From a bacterium (GTDB taxonomy: Bacteria > SM23-31 > JAUVVT01), in assembly GCA_030616165.1 (NCBI GenBank), contig JAUWXV010000217.1:1-6266 (forward strand): DNA of 6,266 nucleotides, written 5' to 3'. The position numbers and the translations under genes are program-made. A model generated the notes under the pieces. It was not told the origin of the DNA. It ran no database searches and was given only the letters and a program-made list of their open reading frames with translations. Of the stretch, positions 1-6,190 are shown piece by piece. Each line of letters opens with the position of its first letter. The first letter of the stretch is position 1.

Positions 1-39
1 TAATAAATGACATAAAATCAACTTTTACTTTATACAGAA

Positions 40-187
40 GGACAGGACAATGTCCTGTCCCTACAATATATTTAATCATAAATGATTATTATGTAGGGAC
101 AGAACACAGTGTGCAGGCATTGTCCTGTCCCTACAATATATTTAATCATAAATGATTATTATGTAGTGACAGAACAGCGTTCTGTCC
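40..187. repeat. Tandem pair of REP-like palindromic repeats (70-bp period)
   Basis: Bases 51-106 and 121-176 are the same sequence except at one position (97 G versus 167 T), so two units stand in direct tandem 70 bases apart. Each unit is itself an imperfect palindrome: its left end (TGTCCTGTCCCTACA, 51-65) pairs with its right end (92-106) with one mismatch, and the AT-rich middle has a second inverted repeat (73-79 with 82-88). The outer edges add further hairpins: 40-49 with 51-60 (10-bp arms, one-base spacer) and 168-175 with 179-186 (8-bp arms). This is the layout of a REP/MITE-like dispersed palindromic element. No transposase is present in the window, so the family and its mobiliser are unknown. 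Confidence 0.8.
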
Positions 188-392
188 GTTAACATATTTT
201 TGAAAATTATACAAATATAAAAATTAAGAAACTTTTTTTATTTTCTCATTAAAAAATGCTTAACTCCAGTAAAATTTTTTCGTAAAAATTACAAAAAAGA
301 ACATATGTTATTTAACATGGCACTAGCTTATAGTGGTGTTATGCAATCGGGCGGAGACCTCAGCGAAGACCCGGAAAATTCTTTAAAAGCAT

Positions 393-421
393 TTGATTTT
401 TTATTATGTTTTATATATATT
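393..421 (+). promoter_or_regulatory. Weak sigma70-like promoter candidate upstream of the methyltransferase gene
   Basis: TTGATT (393-398) and TATATT (416-421) are separated by 17 bases and match the -35 and -10 consensus at 4 of 6 and 5 of 6 positions. Transcription would begin near 428 and leave a leader of nearly 190 bases before the start at 615. The surrounding DNA is so AT-rich that such matches are expected by chance, so this is only a candidate. Confidence 0.22.
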
Positions 422-553
422 ATAAATATTTAAAAGACTGCATAATGTTTAAAAATAGGAGGTAAAACGTAAACATACCCTACCATAATTCTTATTCTTT
501 AGGAGTGATAACCGAAATAAAAGTTCACAGAACCCTCAAAATTTAAGGCATAA

Positions 554-570
554 ACGAACATTTTGTTCGT
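554..570. promoter_or_regulatory. Perfect inverted repeat ACGAACA-TTT-TGTTCGT, possible operator
   Basis: Arms 554-560 and 564-570 are exact reverse complements around a three-base centre, 44 bases before the start codon of the methyltransferase gene. A transcription-factor dimer site or a leader RNA hairpin would both fit. It resembles the CGAAC-N4-GTTCG SOS box of Gram-positive-type LexA, but the spacing here is N5, so a LexA assignment is not supported as it stands. Confidence 0.35.
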
Positions 571-614
571 AAACAACGCACCAGTTGACATTTTGGCATC
601 ATAGAAGGTATTGA

Positions 615-1361
615 ATGGCTTTAAGAGAAAAAATAGAAAATTTAGGTAATTGGCTTTTTAGATGGAGAAGTTATCTGCCTTTACTCATTCTCCCAATCTT
701 GTTTATTGCTTTACGAGATTCTCAACATTCAAAGCAAGTTGCAGAAGATTTAGAAAGTAAATTTTATGAAGGCTTCTTTATGGCAATATCTTTTGCAGGA
801 TTAGCAGTCCGCTGCATCACTGTTGGTTTTGTTCCTGAGGGGACATCGGGTAGAACAACAAGAGGTCAAGAAGCAAAAACGCTCAATACGACAGGTATGT
901 ATTCAATAATGAGGCACCCACTTTATTTTGGAAATTTTGTTATCTTTTTGGGGATAACATTATTTGTTGAAGTATGGTGGTTCACAATGATGGCTATTTT
1001 GGTATTTTTTTTATATTACGGATTGATAATTTTTGCAGAGGAAGAATTTTTGCAAAGAAAATTTGGGAATTTATATTTGGAATGGTCTAAGAAGACCCCA
1101 GCATTTCTTCCAAAATTGAAGAACTGGCAGCAACCGGGTTTACCGTTTTCATTTAAAACTGTTCTCAAGAGAGAATACACGGGCTTTTTCGTGATAATTT
1201 CATCTTTTGTTTTTTTGGAGACTGTCGGAGAAATATTTGCAGAAGGCAAATTGCAATTAGATTTGGAATGGTCGATATTATTCATAATTGGTTTAATAAC
1301 ATATCTAACATTGAGAACATTAAAAAAGAGGACAAAAATACTTGACGTTGAGGGAAGATGA
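615..1361 (+). CDS. Isoprenylcysteine carboxyl methyltransferase/PEMT-like membrane methyltransferase
   Basis: The 248-residue protein carries the signature of integral-membrane SAM-dependent methyltransferases of the ICMT/PEMT-like superfamily: GMYSIMRHPLYFGN at 94-107 with the RHP core (100-102), a double hydrophobic hairpin (about 104-140), acidic EEE at 142-144, and FGNLYLEW (150-157) followed by prolines at 162 and 166. In this family these elements form the SAM-binding cleft at the membrane face. Hydrophobic segments are visible at about 21-33, 53-72, 104-118, 119-140, 186-205 and 218-234; the last pair extends past the usual family core. The ATG start is preceded by AGAAGG (603-608) six bases upstream. 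The natural substrate is unknown: bacterial members are rarely tied to prenylated CaaX proteins, and nothing nearby names one. The EEP gene follows after 116 bases and could be co-transcribed, but no shared pathway is evident. Family is sure; substrate is not. Confidence 0.85.
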   Translation: MALREKIENLGNWLFRWRSYLPLLILPILFIALRDSQHSKQVAEDLESKFYEGFFMAISFAGLAVRCITVGFVPEGTSGRTTRGQEAKTLNTTGMYSIMRHPLYFGNFVIFLGITLFVEVWWFTMMAILVFFLYYGLIIFAEEEFLQRKFGNLYLEWSKKTPAFLPKLKNWQQPGLPFSFKTVLKREYTGFFVIISSFVFLETVGEIFAEGKLQLDLEWSILFIIGLITYLTLRTLKKRTKILDVEGR

Positions 1362-1464
1362 AATGTAACAATAATCGGCTGACAGCGTGTTTGCGGTTCG
1401 TTTCCCTCACTCAATTGCCTCCGGCGTACTTAAAAAACAACGGAAATATTAAGCAAAATTACAT

Positions 1465-1470
1465 GGAGGG
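1465..1470 (+). promoter_or_regulatory. Ribosome binding site that fixes the EEP gene start
   Basis: GGAGGG stands seven bases before ATG 1478, and the protein from that ATG begins with a clear export signal. The frame stays open upstream as far as an ATG at 1358, but the extra 40 residues lack a comparable binding site and would bury the signal peptide. ATG 1463 sits at the edge of this very motif. The 1478 start is therefore preferred. Confidence 0.8.
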
Positions 1471-1477
1471 AAAGGCT

Positions 1478-2389
1478 ATGAAACGATTTATCAGGAGTAT
1501 TTTATTAATCTTTATGATAGGATTGATTCAATCACCGCTTTTAGGTCAAGAGGTCAAGCTTGGGGTAAAAAAGGTTAATTCCGATTTACTCATGAAGCCG
1601 TTTCTGCGCTTTATGTCATTTAACATCAGGTATAACAATCCCGGCGACGGTGAGAACGCCTGGTCAAACCGGAAAGATTTGGCGGCAAGTATGGTCCGAT
1701 TTCACCGCGCAGACTTTGCGGGATTACAGGAAGCTCTCAGGGACCAAATTGATGATTTGGCAGAGCGGCTCCCTGAGTATGGCTGGTTTGGCGTCGGGAG
1801 GGACGACGGCAAGGAAGGAGGTGAATTCACGCCTATCTTTTACCATAAAGACCGTTTCGAACTCCTTGAAGAGTCAACGTTTTGGCTTTCAGAGGAGCCG
1901 GAGCTCCCCGGCAGCAGAGGATGGGATGCAGCTATTACCAGGATAGTGACCTGGGGCAGGTTCAGGGACAAGGCTACAGGTAAGGTCTTTTTTCACTTCA
2001 ATACACACTTTGACCATCGAGGTCGGCAGGCTCGTGAGGAAAGTGCTCGTTTATTATTATTTGAGATAGAGAAGATTGCTGAGACGTTTCCCATCATAGT
2101 CACGGGTGATTTTAATTGTATGGAATCCTCTAAACCGTACCAGATATTGACAAAAGGCGACCGCAGTGAGGCGCTGAAGGATGCTCGCTATCTTTCTGTT
2201 CATGGGCATCATGGTCCCACCGGGACGTCCAGCGGTTTCAAAGTTGCAGGTACTCCCGGAAGAAAGATTGATTATATTTTCATAAAGAATGGTGTACAGG
2301 TGCTTCAGCACGGCGTTCTTTCAGATACGTGGGATGGGCGATTTCCGTCAGACCATCTTCCGGTATTGGCGGAAGTAATTATAGAATAA
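1478..2389 (+). CDS. Exported endonuclease/exonuclease/phosphatase (EEP) family hydrolase
   Basis: The 303-residue product starts with a signal peptide (KR at 2-3, hydrophobic stretch about 5-22, probable cleavage near 23-24), so it should act in the periplasm or outside the cell. The rest is one EEP (DNase I-like) domain with all hallmark motifs: FNIRY with N49, GLQEA with E85, THFDH with H177 and D179, GDFN at 210-213 with D211 and N213, IDY with D265, and SDH at 291-293. These residues bind the divalent metal and cut phosphodiester or phosphomonoester bonds in the family. The substrate (nucleic acid, nucleotide or sugar/lipid phosphate) cannot be told from sequence. From memory, the NPGDGENAW and GRDDGK segments resemble a secreted EEP subgroup common in Bacteroidetes. 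Base composition is richer in G+C than neighbours (34 of 60 bases at 1741-1800 against 15 of 60 at 2761-2820 in the kinase gene), hinting at separate ancestry. Confidence 0.9.
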   Translation: MKRFIRSILLIFMIGLIQSPLLGQEVKLGVKKVNSDLLMKPFLRFMSFNIRYNNPGDGENAWSNRKDLAASMVRFHRADFAGLQEALRDQIDDLAERLPEYGWFGVGRDDGKEGGEFTPIFYHKDRFELLEESTFWLSEEPELPGSRGWDAAITRIVTWGRFRDKATGKVFFHFNTHFDHRGRQAREESARLLLFEIEKIAETFPIIVTGDFNCMESSKPYQILTKGDRSEALKDARYLSVHGHHGPTGTSSGFKVAGTPGRKIDYIFIKNGVQVLQHGVLSDTWDGRFPSDHLPVLAEVIIE

Positions 2390-2416
2390 AATAAAAGAAG
2401 CAGTTGTAACATCGCC

Positions 2417-2446
2417 AAACGAAGCATTTACACTCTGCTTCGTTTT
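2417..2446 (+). terminator. Probable rho-independent terminator after the EEP gene
   Basis: AAACGAAGCA (2417-2426) pairs perfectly with TGCTTCGTTT (2436-2445) around a nine-base loop, 27 bases after the EEP stop codon. The 3' arm runs into TTTT and another T-run follows at 2459-2463. Read on the minus strand, the stem lacks a T-rich tail, so it mainly serves the + strand unit, though it may also block the convergent kinase transcript. Confidence 0.55.
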
Positions 2447-2563
2447 GGGCTATGCCATTTTTTGACAGTTTCTGTAGTTTTGTGATAATGTAAATTTTTA
2501 ATAATAAAAGAAATCTGTTTCTATTATTTATGTTTTTCAATGTTACCGCAAAGTTTAAAAATC

Positions 2564-4666
2564 TTATAAATCTAAAACTATTCTGACCGTTTGTGCTAAA
2601 TCTGACAATTTATATGGTTTTTTAATATGGCCTTTTGCTCTGGAAAGTAAACCTTCCCGCGCATCTTCCTCACTGTGACCAGAAGATATGATAACCTTAA
2701 CATCAGGGCTAATCTCTAATATTCTTTCAAGAACCATTTTACCTGACATTTTTGGCATTGTTAAGTCCAATATAACAGCATCAATAGAATCTTTTTGTTT
2801 TTTGTATATCTTTAAGGCTTGCTCTCCATCAATTGCAGTTTTAATATTATATCCATATTTCTTTAATATAGTTTCTGCTAAATTTAAAATTATTTCCTCA
2901 TCATCAACAACAAGAATGGTCTCAGTTCCTCCCATAATTCCTATAACTTCTTTAACCTTAGCCTCTTTTTTAGGTTGTGTTTTAGGTAGGTATATATGGA
3001 ATGTTGTTCCTTTGCCTTCTTTGCTTTCTATTTCGATATGCCCCTTATGAATTCTTGTGATAATATTGTAAACAATTGCCAACCCCAATCCCTGGCCTCT
3101 TTTTTTACCTTTTTTTCTTGTTGTGAATAGTGGGTCAAACGCTTTTCTTCTTATTTCATCGGACATCCCAATTCCATTATCCTCAAAAAGAATATGGATG
3201 TATTCACCTTCAGAAAGCTCTGTTTTGTGGGAGCCCTTTATACTATATTTTTCAGCAGTTACTTTTATATAATCACCCTTTTTTACTCCCCTTTCTTCGA
3301 TAGCATGGACAGCATTGGTTCCAAGATTCATTAATACCTGATGAAAGTCAGATGGGTCAGCTTGCACATAATAAATGCCCTGTTTTAAATCAATTTTTTT
3401 CTTAATAAGTCTGTCTGTCGTTTCTTTCAGAATACTGAAGACTTCTTTTACTATTTCATAGACATCAACACATTCTTTTTTAGGAAGAGTTATTTTTGAA
3501 AGTGTTTGAAATTTTCTAATAAGGTCTGCCGCACGGTCACATCCTTTTGCGGCATTTTGAAGATATCCTTTTTGCGTTTCAGTAAGTCTATCAGCCTCTA
3601 TATTAAGCATATCTATATAACCCATAATTCCTGACAGTATATTGTTAAAGTCATGAGCAATACCTCCTACCAATGTTCCAAGAGAATCCATTCTTTGCCT
3701 TATTTGAAGCTGTTCTTCTAAGCGCAAGCGCTCGGTTATGTCCCGGAAAATACCACGGGTGGCAATTGGCTTACCTCCTTCAAAGCGGCAGTTGGCGTTA
3801 CCATCGATTATGATTGTTTTACCGCTCTTAGACACAAACTTAGCTTCAATATTTTGAATCTCTTCGCCTGCAATCACTCGCTGGAATATCTTCATGTATT
3901 TTATCTTACTATCTGGATGAATGATGTCCCACAACGTAAGATTAGCAATCTCATCTTCAGCATATCCAAGTGTCTCTCGCCATTTGCGATTCGCATACAG
4001 CATGCGTCCATCAGGAGCAACACTTTGGATGAGATCGTTTGCATTTTCAAAGAATTCCTGCAACTGCTCCTCACTTTCTTTAAGTGCTTTCTCTGCCTTC
4101 TTGCGCTTAGTTATGTTATGAAAGAAACCTATATTACATTCTTTTCCATCTATCAAAATCCTAATTGTATTTGTATCTGCATATATTATCTTTCCATCTT
4201 TTCTTAAAAGTGAAATATCTTGTCCTAATGTTTTTTCTCCTCTCGCCTGACTCTCAAATTTAGAAATCATGTAATCTAAACTCTCTTTTGGATAAATATC
4301 ACTTATACCCATTCTTTTTAATTCCTCTTCACTATACCCTAACATTTCACATAAAGCTGGATTGGCATATTTAAATTCTTTTGTTTTAATGTCTGCTATA
4401 AGTATTCCATCAGGACTTGATTCAAATAAAGTTCTGTATCTTGATTCGGATTCTTTTAATTTTTTAGTCTTTTCTTCTATTGTTTTTTCTAAATTCTTCT
4501 GAAAATTTTGCAGTTCTTGATTACTTTCCCTGAGTTCAAATAATATTTCAAGGTATTTTTCTATCGATTTTTCGTTTTCTTCTTTGGTTAAGATATAATC
4601 GTTTTCTAAATGCCTTAATTGAATTTCCAATAATTCAAACTCATCTTGTAATTCACTTTTTTTCAT
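2564..4666 (-). CDS. Cytoplasmic hybrid sensor histidine kinase (coiled coil-PAS-PAS-HisKA-HATPase-REC)
   Basis: The 700-residue protein has no membrane segment or signal peptide, so it should sense a cytoplasmic cue. In order: a charged coiled coil (about 1-75), PAS 1 (about 76-187), PAS 2 (about 200-313), a dimerisation domain with phospho-acceptor H338 in GGIAHDFNN, an ATPase domain with N-box N447/N451, DNGIG (496-500), FDPLFTTR (510-517) and GQGLGLA (524-530), and a C-terminal receiver with D588/D589, phospho-acceptor D634, S662 and K683. All catalytic positions are intact, so autophosphorylation and His-to-Asp transfer are expected. There is no output domain; the signal presumably leaves by a separate phosphotransfer protein or the receiver tunes the kinase. 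The ATG overlaps the end of the HDOD gene by 14 bases and has only a weak ribosome binding site, indicating translational coupling. DNA for PAS 2 (about 3721-4110) is clearly richer in G+C than the rest. The PAS ligands are not predictable. Confidence 0.95.
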   Translation of the reverse strand: MKKSELQDEFELLEIQLRHLENDYILTKEENEKSIEKYLEILFELRESNQELQNFQKNLEKTIEEKTKKLKESESRYRTLFESSPDGILIADIKTKEFKYANPALCEMLGYSEEELKRMGISDIYPKESLDYMISKFESQARGEKTLGQDISLLRKDGKIIYADTNTIRILIDGKECNIGFFHNITKRKKAEKALKESEEQLQEFFENANDLIQSVAPDGRMLYANRKWRETLGYAEDEIANLTLWDIIHPDSKIKYMKIFQRVIAGEEIQNIEAKFVSKSGKTIIIDGNANCRFEGGKPIATRGIFRDITERLRLEEQLQIRQRMDSLGTLVGGIAHDFNNILSGIMGYIDMLNIEADRLTETQKGYLQNAAKGCDRAADLIRKFQTLSKITLPKKECVDVYEIVKEVFSILKETTDRLIKKKIDLKQGIYYVQADPSDFHQVLMNLGTNAVHAIEERGVKKGDYIKVTAEKYSIKGSHKTELSEGEYIHILFEDNGIGMSDEIRRKAFDPLFTTRKKGKKRGQGLGLAIVYNIITRIHKGHIEIESKEGKGTTFHIYLPKTQPKKEAKVKEVIGIMGGTETILVVDDEEIILNLAETILKKYGYNIKTAIDGEQALKIYKKQKDSIDAVILDLTMPKMSGKMVLERILEISPDVKVIISSGHSEEDAREGLLSRAKGHIKKPYKLSDLAQTVRIVLDL

Positions 4667-5546
4667 ATTGAAACCATTCTGATTTTTCCATTTTGTTAAT
4701 TTCTTTTTCTACTTCTTTTACTATTAAACCAATTGCTTTTTCTTTAATATTTAGTTTTTTTAGACATTTTAGAAATAAGGTTTTATTTTTATTAGGGGCG
4801 TCGCAATACCCAATTAATTTGTCCTGAACAGCATAGTCTGCAATATAAGTAGTAAACGAGATTTTGGCATATTTATCATCGACATTTTTTGCATCATGAT
4901 GATTTCCTATAGCTTTGACCAGTTCAACAGGAAAATCCCAATTTTCAGCTATTGCCCTGCCGATATCTGCATGATTAAAATGTAAAATGGCATTCTCCGT
5001 ATTTAATAAATTATTTTTTTCACTTCTTGATTTTCTTAAAATATTTAAAAAGTCATGATGTAGAAATTGGTCAAAAACTATAATACCGATGTCATGTAAT
5101 AATCCAGCGACATATATATTTTCACCTCGTTCTCTAAATTCTCTTCTATAGATTAGTTTACAGCAAACTGCAACAGCAACACTATGTCTCCACAAGGAGA
5201 TCCTTGAATATCCATTTATATAGTCAGCTTTTTTAAATATTTCACAGACTTTTTGATTTAATGCTAATTCTCTAACAGCTTCAAACCCGATACAGACTAT
5301 TGCTTCGTGTATTGCGCTTATTGTTCTGGGGAAACCATAAAAAGCAGAGTTTGCAAGTTTTAATAATTTAGCAGCCAACGGTGGGTCTGTTTCAATTATT
5401 TTCTTTAAATCTTTAGCACTGGAGTCAGGATCAATGATTGTGCTTATTATCTGTGTTACTGTCTGTTTGATAGATGAAATCTCGGAATTATTAACCATCT
5501 CTATAATTTTATTAATTTTCTCTTTTATTTCGTCGGTCGAGTTCAT
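4653..5546 (-). CDS. HDOD-domain signalling protein
   Basis: The 297-residue product is a stand-alone HDOD protein. The N-terminal half shows the family pattern of a variable helix, IIDPDSSAKDLKKIIETDPPL (roughly 37-57) and KLANSAFYG (63-71). The second half is HD-like: H121 in LWRHS, H151-D152 in GLLHDIG, H192 in FNHADIG, H216-H217 in NHHD, and D237 in YIADY. The histidine/aspartate positions used for metal binding by HD phosphohydrolases thus all seem present, although most HDOD proteins are regarded as regulatory and no activity is established. HDOD proteins act in bacterial signalling, often fused or linked to receiver or cyclic-di-GMP domains; here the partner is the overlapping hybrid kinase downstream. 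The lysine-rich C-terminal tail (about 250-297) is family-variable. The start is supported by AAGGA (5555-5559 on the complementary strand) eight bases ahead of the ATG. It is the first gene of the two-gene unit. Confidence 0.9.
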   Translation of the reverse strand: MNSTDEIKEKINKIIEMVNNSEISSIKQTVTQIISTIIDPDSSAKDLKKIIETDPPLAAKLLKLANSAFYGFPRTISAIHEAIVCIGFEAVRELALNQKVCEIFKKADYINGYSRISLWRHSVAVAVCCKLIYRREFRERGENIYVAGLLHDIGIIVFDQFLHHDFLNILRKSRSEKNNLLNTENAILHFNHADIGRAIAENWDFPVELVKAIGNHHDAKNVDDKYAKISFTTYIADYAVQDKLIGYCDAPNKNKTLFLKCLKKLNIKEKAIGLIVKEVEKEINKMEKSEWFQYEKK

Positions 5547-5744
5547 TTTTCACATCCTTAAAATTTTTTAATTTTAAAATTTTTATTACTTTTTAACGAC
5601 ATTTAAAGATAACATTCCTGATAATTTCATAATAATTTACGGTCGGAATTTTACCGGAAAAATAAATTTTTTTTAAAGGTTTCATATCGTTTTTTAAAAA
5701 ATTCCTTAAAATCTTTTAAATTATTCTTATATATCTCACAGGGT

Positions 5745-5773
5745 TTTATATGCTTATAATTTCCCAAATTCAA
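5745..5773 (-). promoter_or_regulatory. Sigma70-like promoter candidate for the HDOD-kinase operon
   Basis: On the minus strand TTGAAT (5773-5768) and TATAAA (5750-5745) are 17 bases apart, matching the -35 and -10 consensus at 4 of 6 and 5 of 6 positions. Transcription would start near 5738 and give a leader of about 190 bases before the HDOD start at 5546. The region is AT-rich, so chance matches are common. It is the best-spaced pair I found upstream of this operon. Confidence 0.35.
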
Positions 5774-6154
5774 TCCCAAAATCAATAAGTAGAAATTAAG
5801 TTTGAACTATAAATAATAAAATTATTTTAAATTTATTATATCTACGTTGAAAAATCAAGGTTTTTATTTTTTTTTGATAAATTATATTAACTGAAAGATT
5901 TCAAAACATCAATAATTTACTATTCTAAAAGGGTAGATAAAACAAATCCCAAAGAACAGAGATAAATAAATCAGAAACTTGGTTCGGATTTTAAATGAAC
6001 TAAAAGGATTCTGTTGGGAACTAAAAAATGGGAGTGAGGAAAAATGTGTAATTAAAAAGCTCATGCAGTATTAGAATGGATAAAATATCAAAATAATAGG
6101 GATTCACAAAACTAATATTCTGAAGATAATTAAAAATATCATTACTAACAATTG
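5774..6154. other. Gene-poor AT-rich region, possible small transcript upstream of a terminator
   Basis: No reading frame here has both useful length and a plausible start. Very short frames occur, for example ATG 6077 (six codons) and an ATG near 6043 behind GTGAGG that stops after three codons; none looks like a real gene. The only reason to suspect function is the strong + strand terminator immediately after it. No known RNA family is recognised. Confidence 0.4.
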
Positions 6155-6190
6155 CCATTCCCCCGGGTACTCGGGGGAATGGTTTCTTGT
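6155..6190 (+). terminator. Strong rho-independent terminator with no coding gene before it
   Basis: CCATTCCCCCG (6155-6165) pairs perfectly with CGGGGGAATGG (6172-6182) around a six-base loop, giving an 11-bp GC-rich stem in otherwise AT-rich DNA. It is followed on the + strand by TTTCTTGT and more T-rich sequence. On the minus strand the stem is followed by CAATTGTTAG, a poorer tail. The direction therefore suggests it ends a + strand transcript arising within or before 5547-6154. Confidence 0.7.

Larger units (their letters stand above)
188..614. other. Intergenic region with a GC-richer block and no clear gene
   Basis: This stretch before the first gene holds no convincing coding frame. 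Most of it is strongly AT-rich. A GC-richer block at about 331-374 stands out and contains an imperfect 12-base direct repeat (351-362 and 363-374, starting GCGGAGACC and GCGAAGACC). A good Shine-Dalgarno-like AGGAGGT at 457-463 has no start codon at usable distance. A perfect TTGACA lies at 585-590 but has no matching -10 before the start codon at 615. The mixed texture suggests decayed or recombined sequence rather than a compact promoter region. Confidence 0.5.

Noticed and set aside
331-374. Possible integron attC recombination site before the methyltransferase gene (GTGTTATGC and GC-rich block)
   Set aside because: No paired R''/R' core boxes or long imperfect palindrome could be found here, nor a matching site after the gene's stop codon (1361-1445), so a gene-cassette reading is not supported.
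457-463. AGGAGGT ribosome-binding-like motif
   Set aside because: No ATG, GTG or TTG lies at working distance downstream and stop codons follow at once; it does not open a gene.
585-590. Perfect TTGACA -35 hexamer just before the methyltransferase gene
   Set aside because: The -10 position would overlap the ribosome binding site and start codon (608-615) and matches the consensus poorly.
1016-1414. Minus-strand open frame of 132 codons across the methyltransferase gene
   Set aside because: It lies antisense to a well-supported gene, matches no family and is a by-product of that gene's codons. Other open frames inside the EEP, kinase and PAS regions were rejected on the same grounds.
1380-1440. 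GGTTCGTTTCC at about 1395-1405 resembling a tRNA T-arm
   Set aside because: The flanking bases do not form the required five-base T-stem, and no acceptor, D or anticodon arms can be built around it.
1358-1477. N-terminal extension of the EEP protein by 40 residues from ATG 1358
   Set aside because: The extension has no ribosome binding site of comparable quality and would place the signal peptide internally; ATG 1478 with GGAGGG seven bases upstream fits better.
3721-3732. Short palindrome AGCGC-AA-GCGCT at the edge of the GC-rich PAS segment
   Set aside because: It lies within a conserved coding linker (LRLEE) and its symmetry is readily explained by codon choice; no recombination site type fits it.
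6155-6182. GC-rich hairpin as a CRISPR repeat of the CCCCG...CGGGG kind
   Set aside because: It occurs once only, with no regularly spaced second copy in the window.
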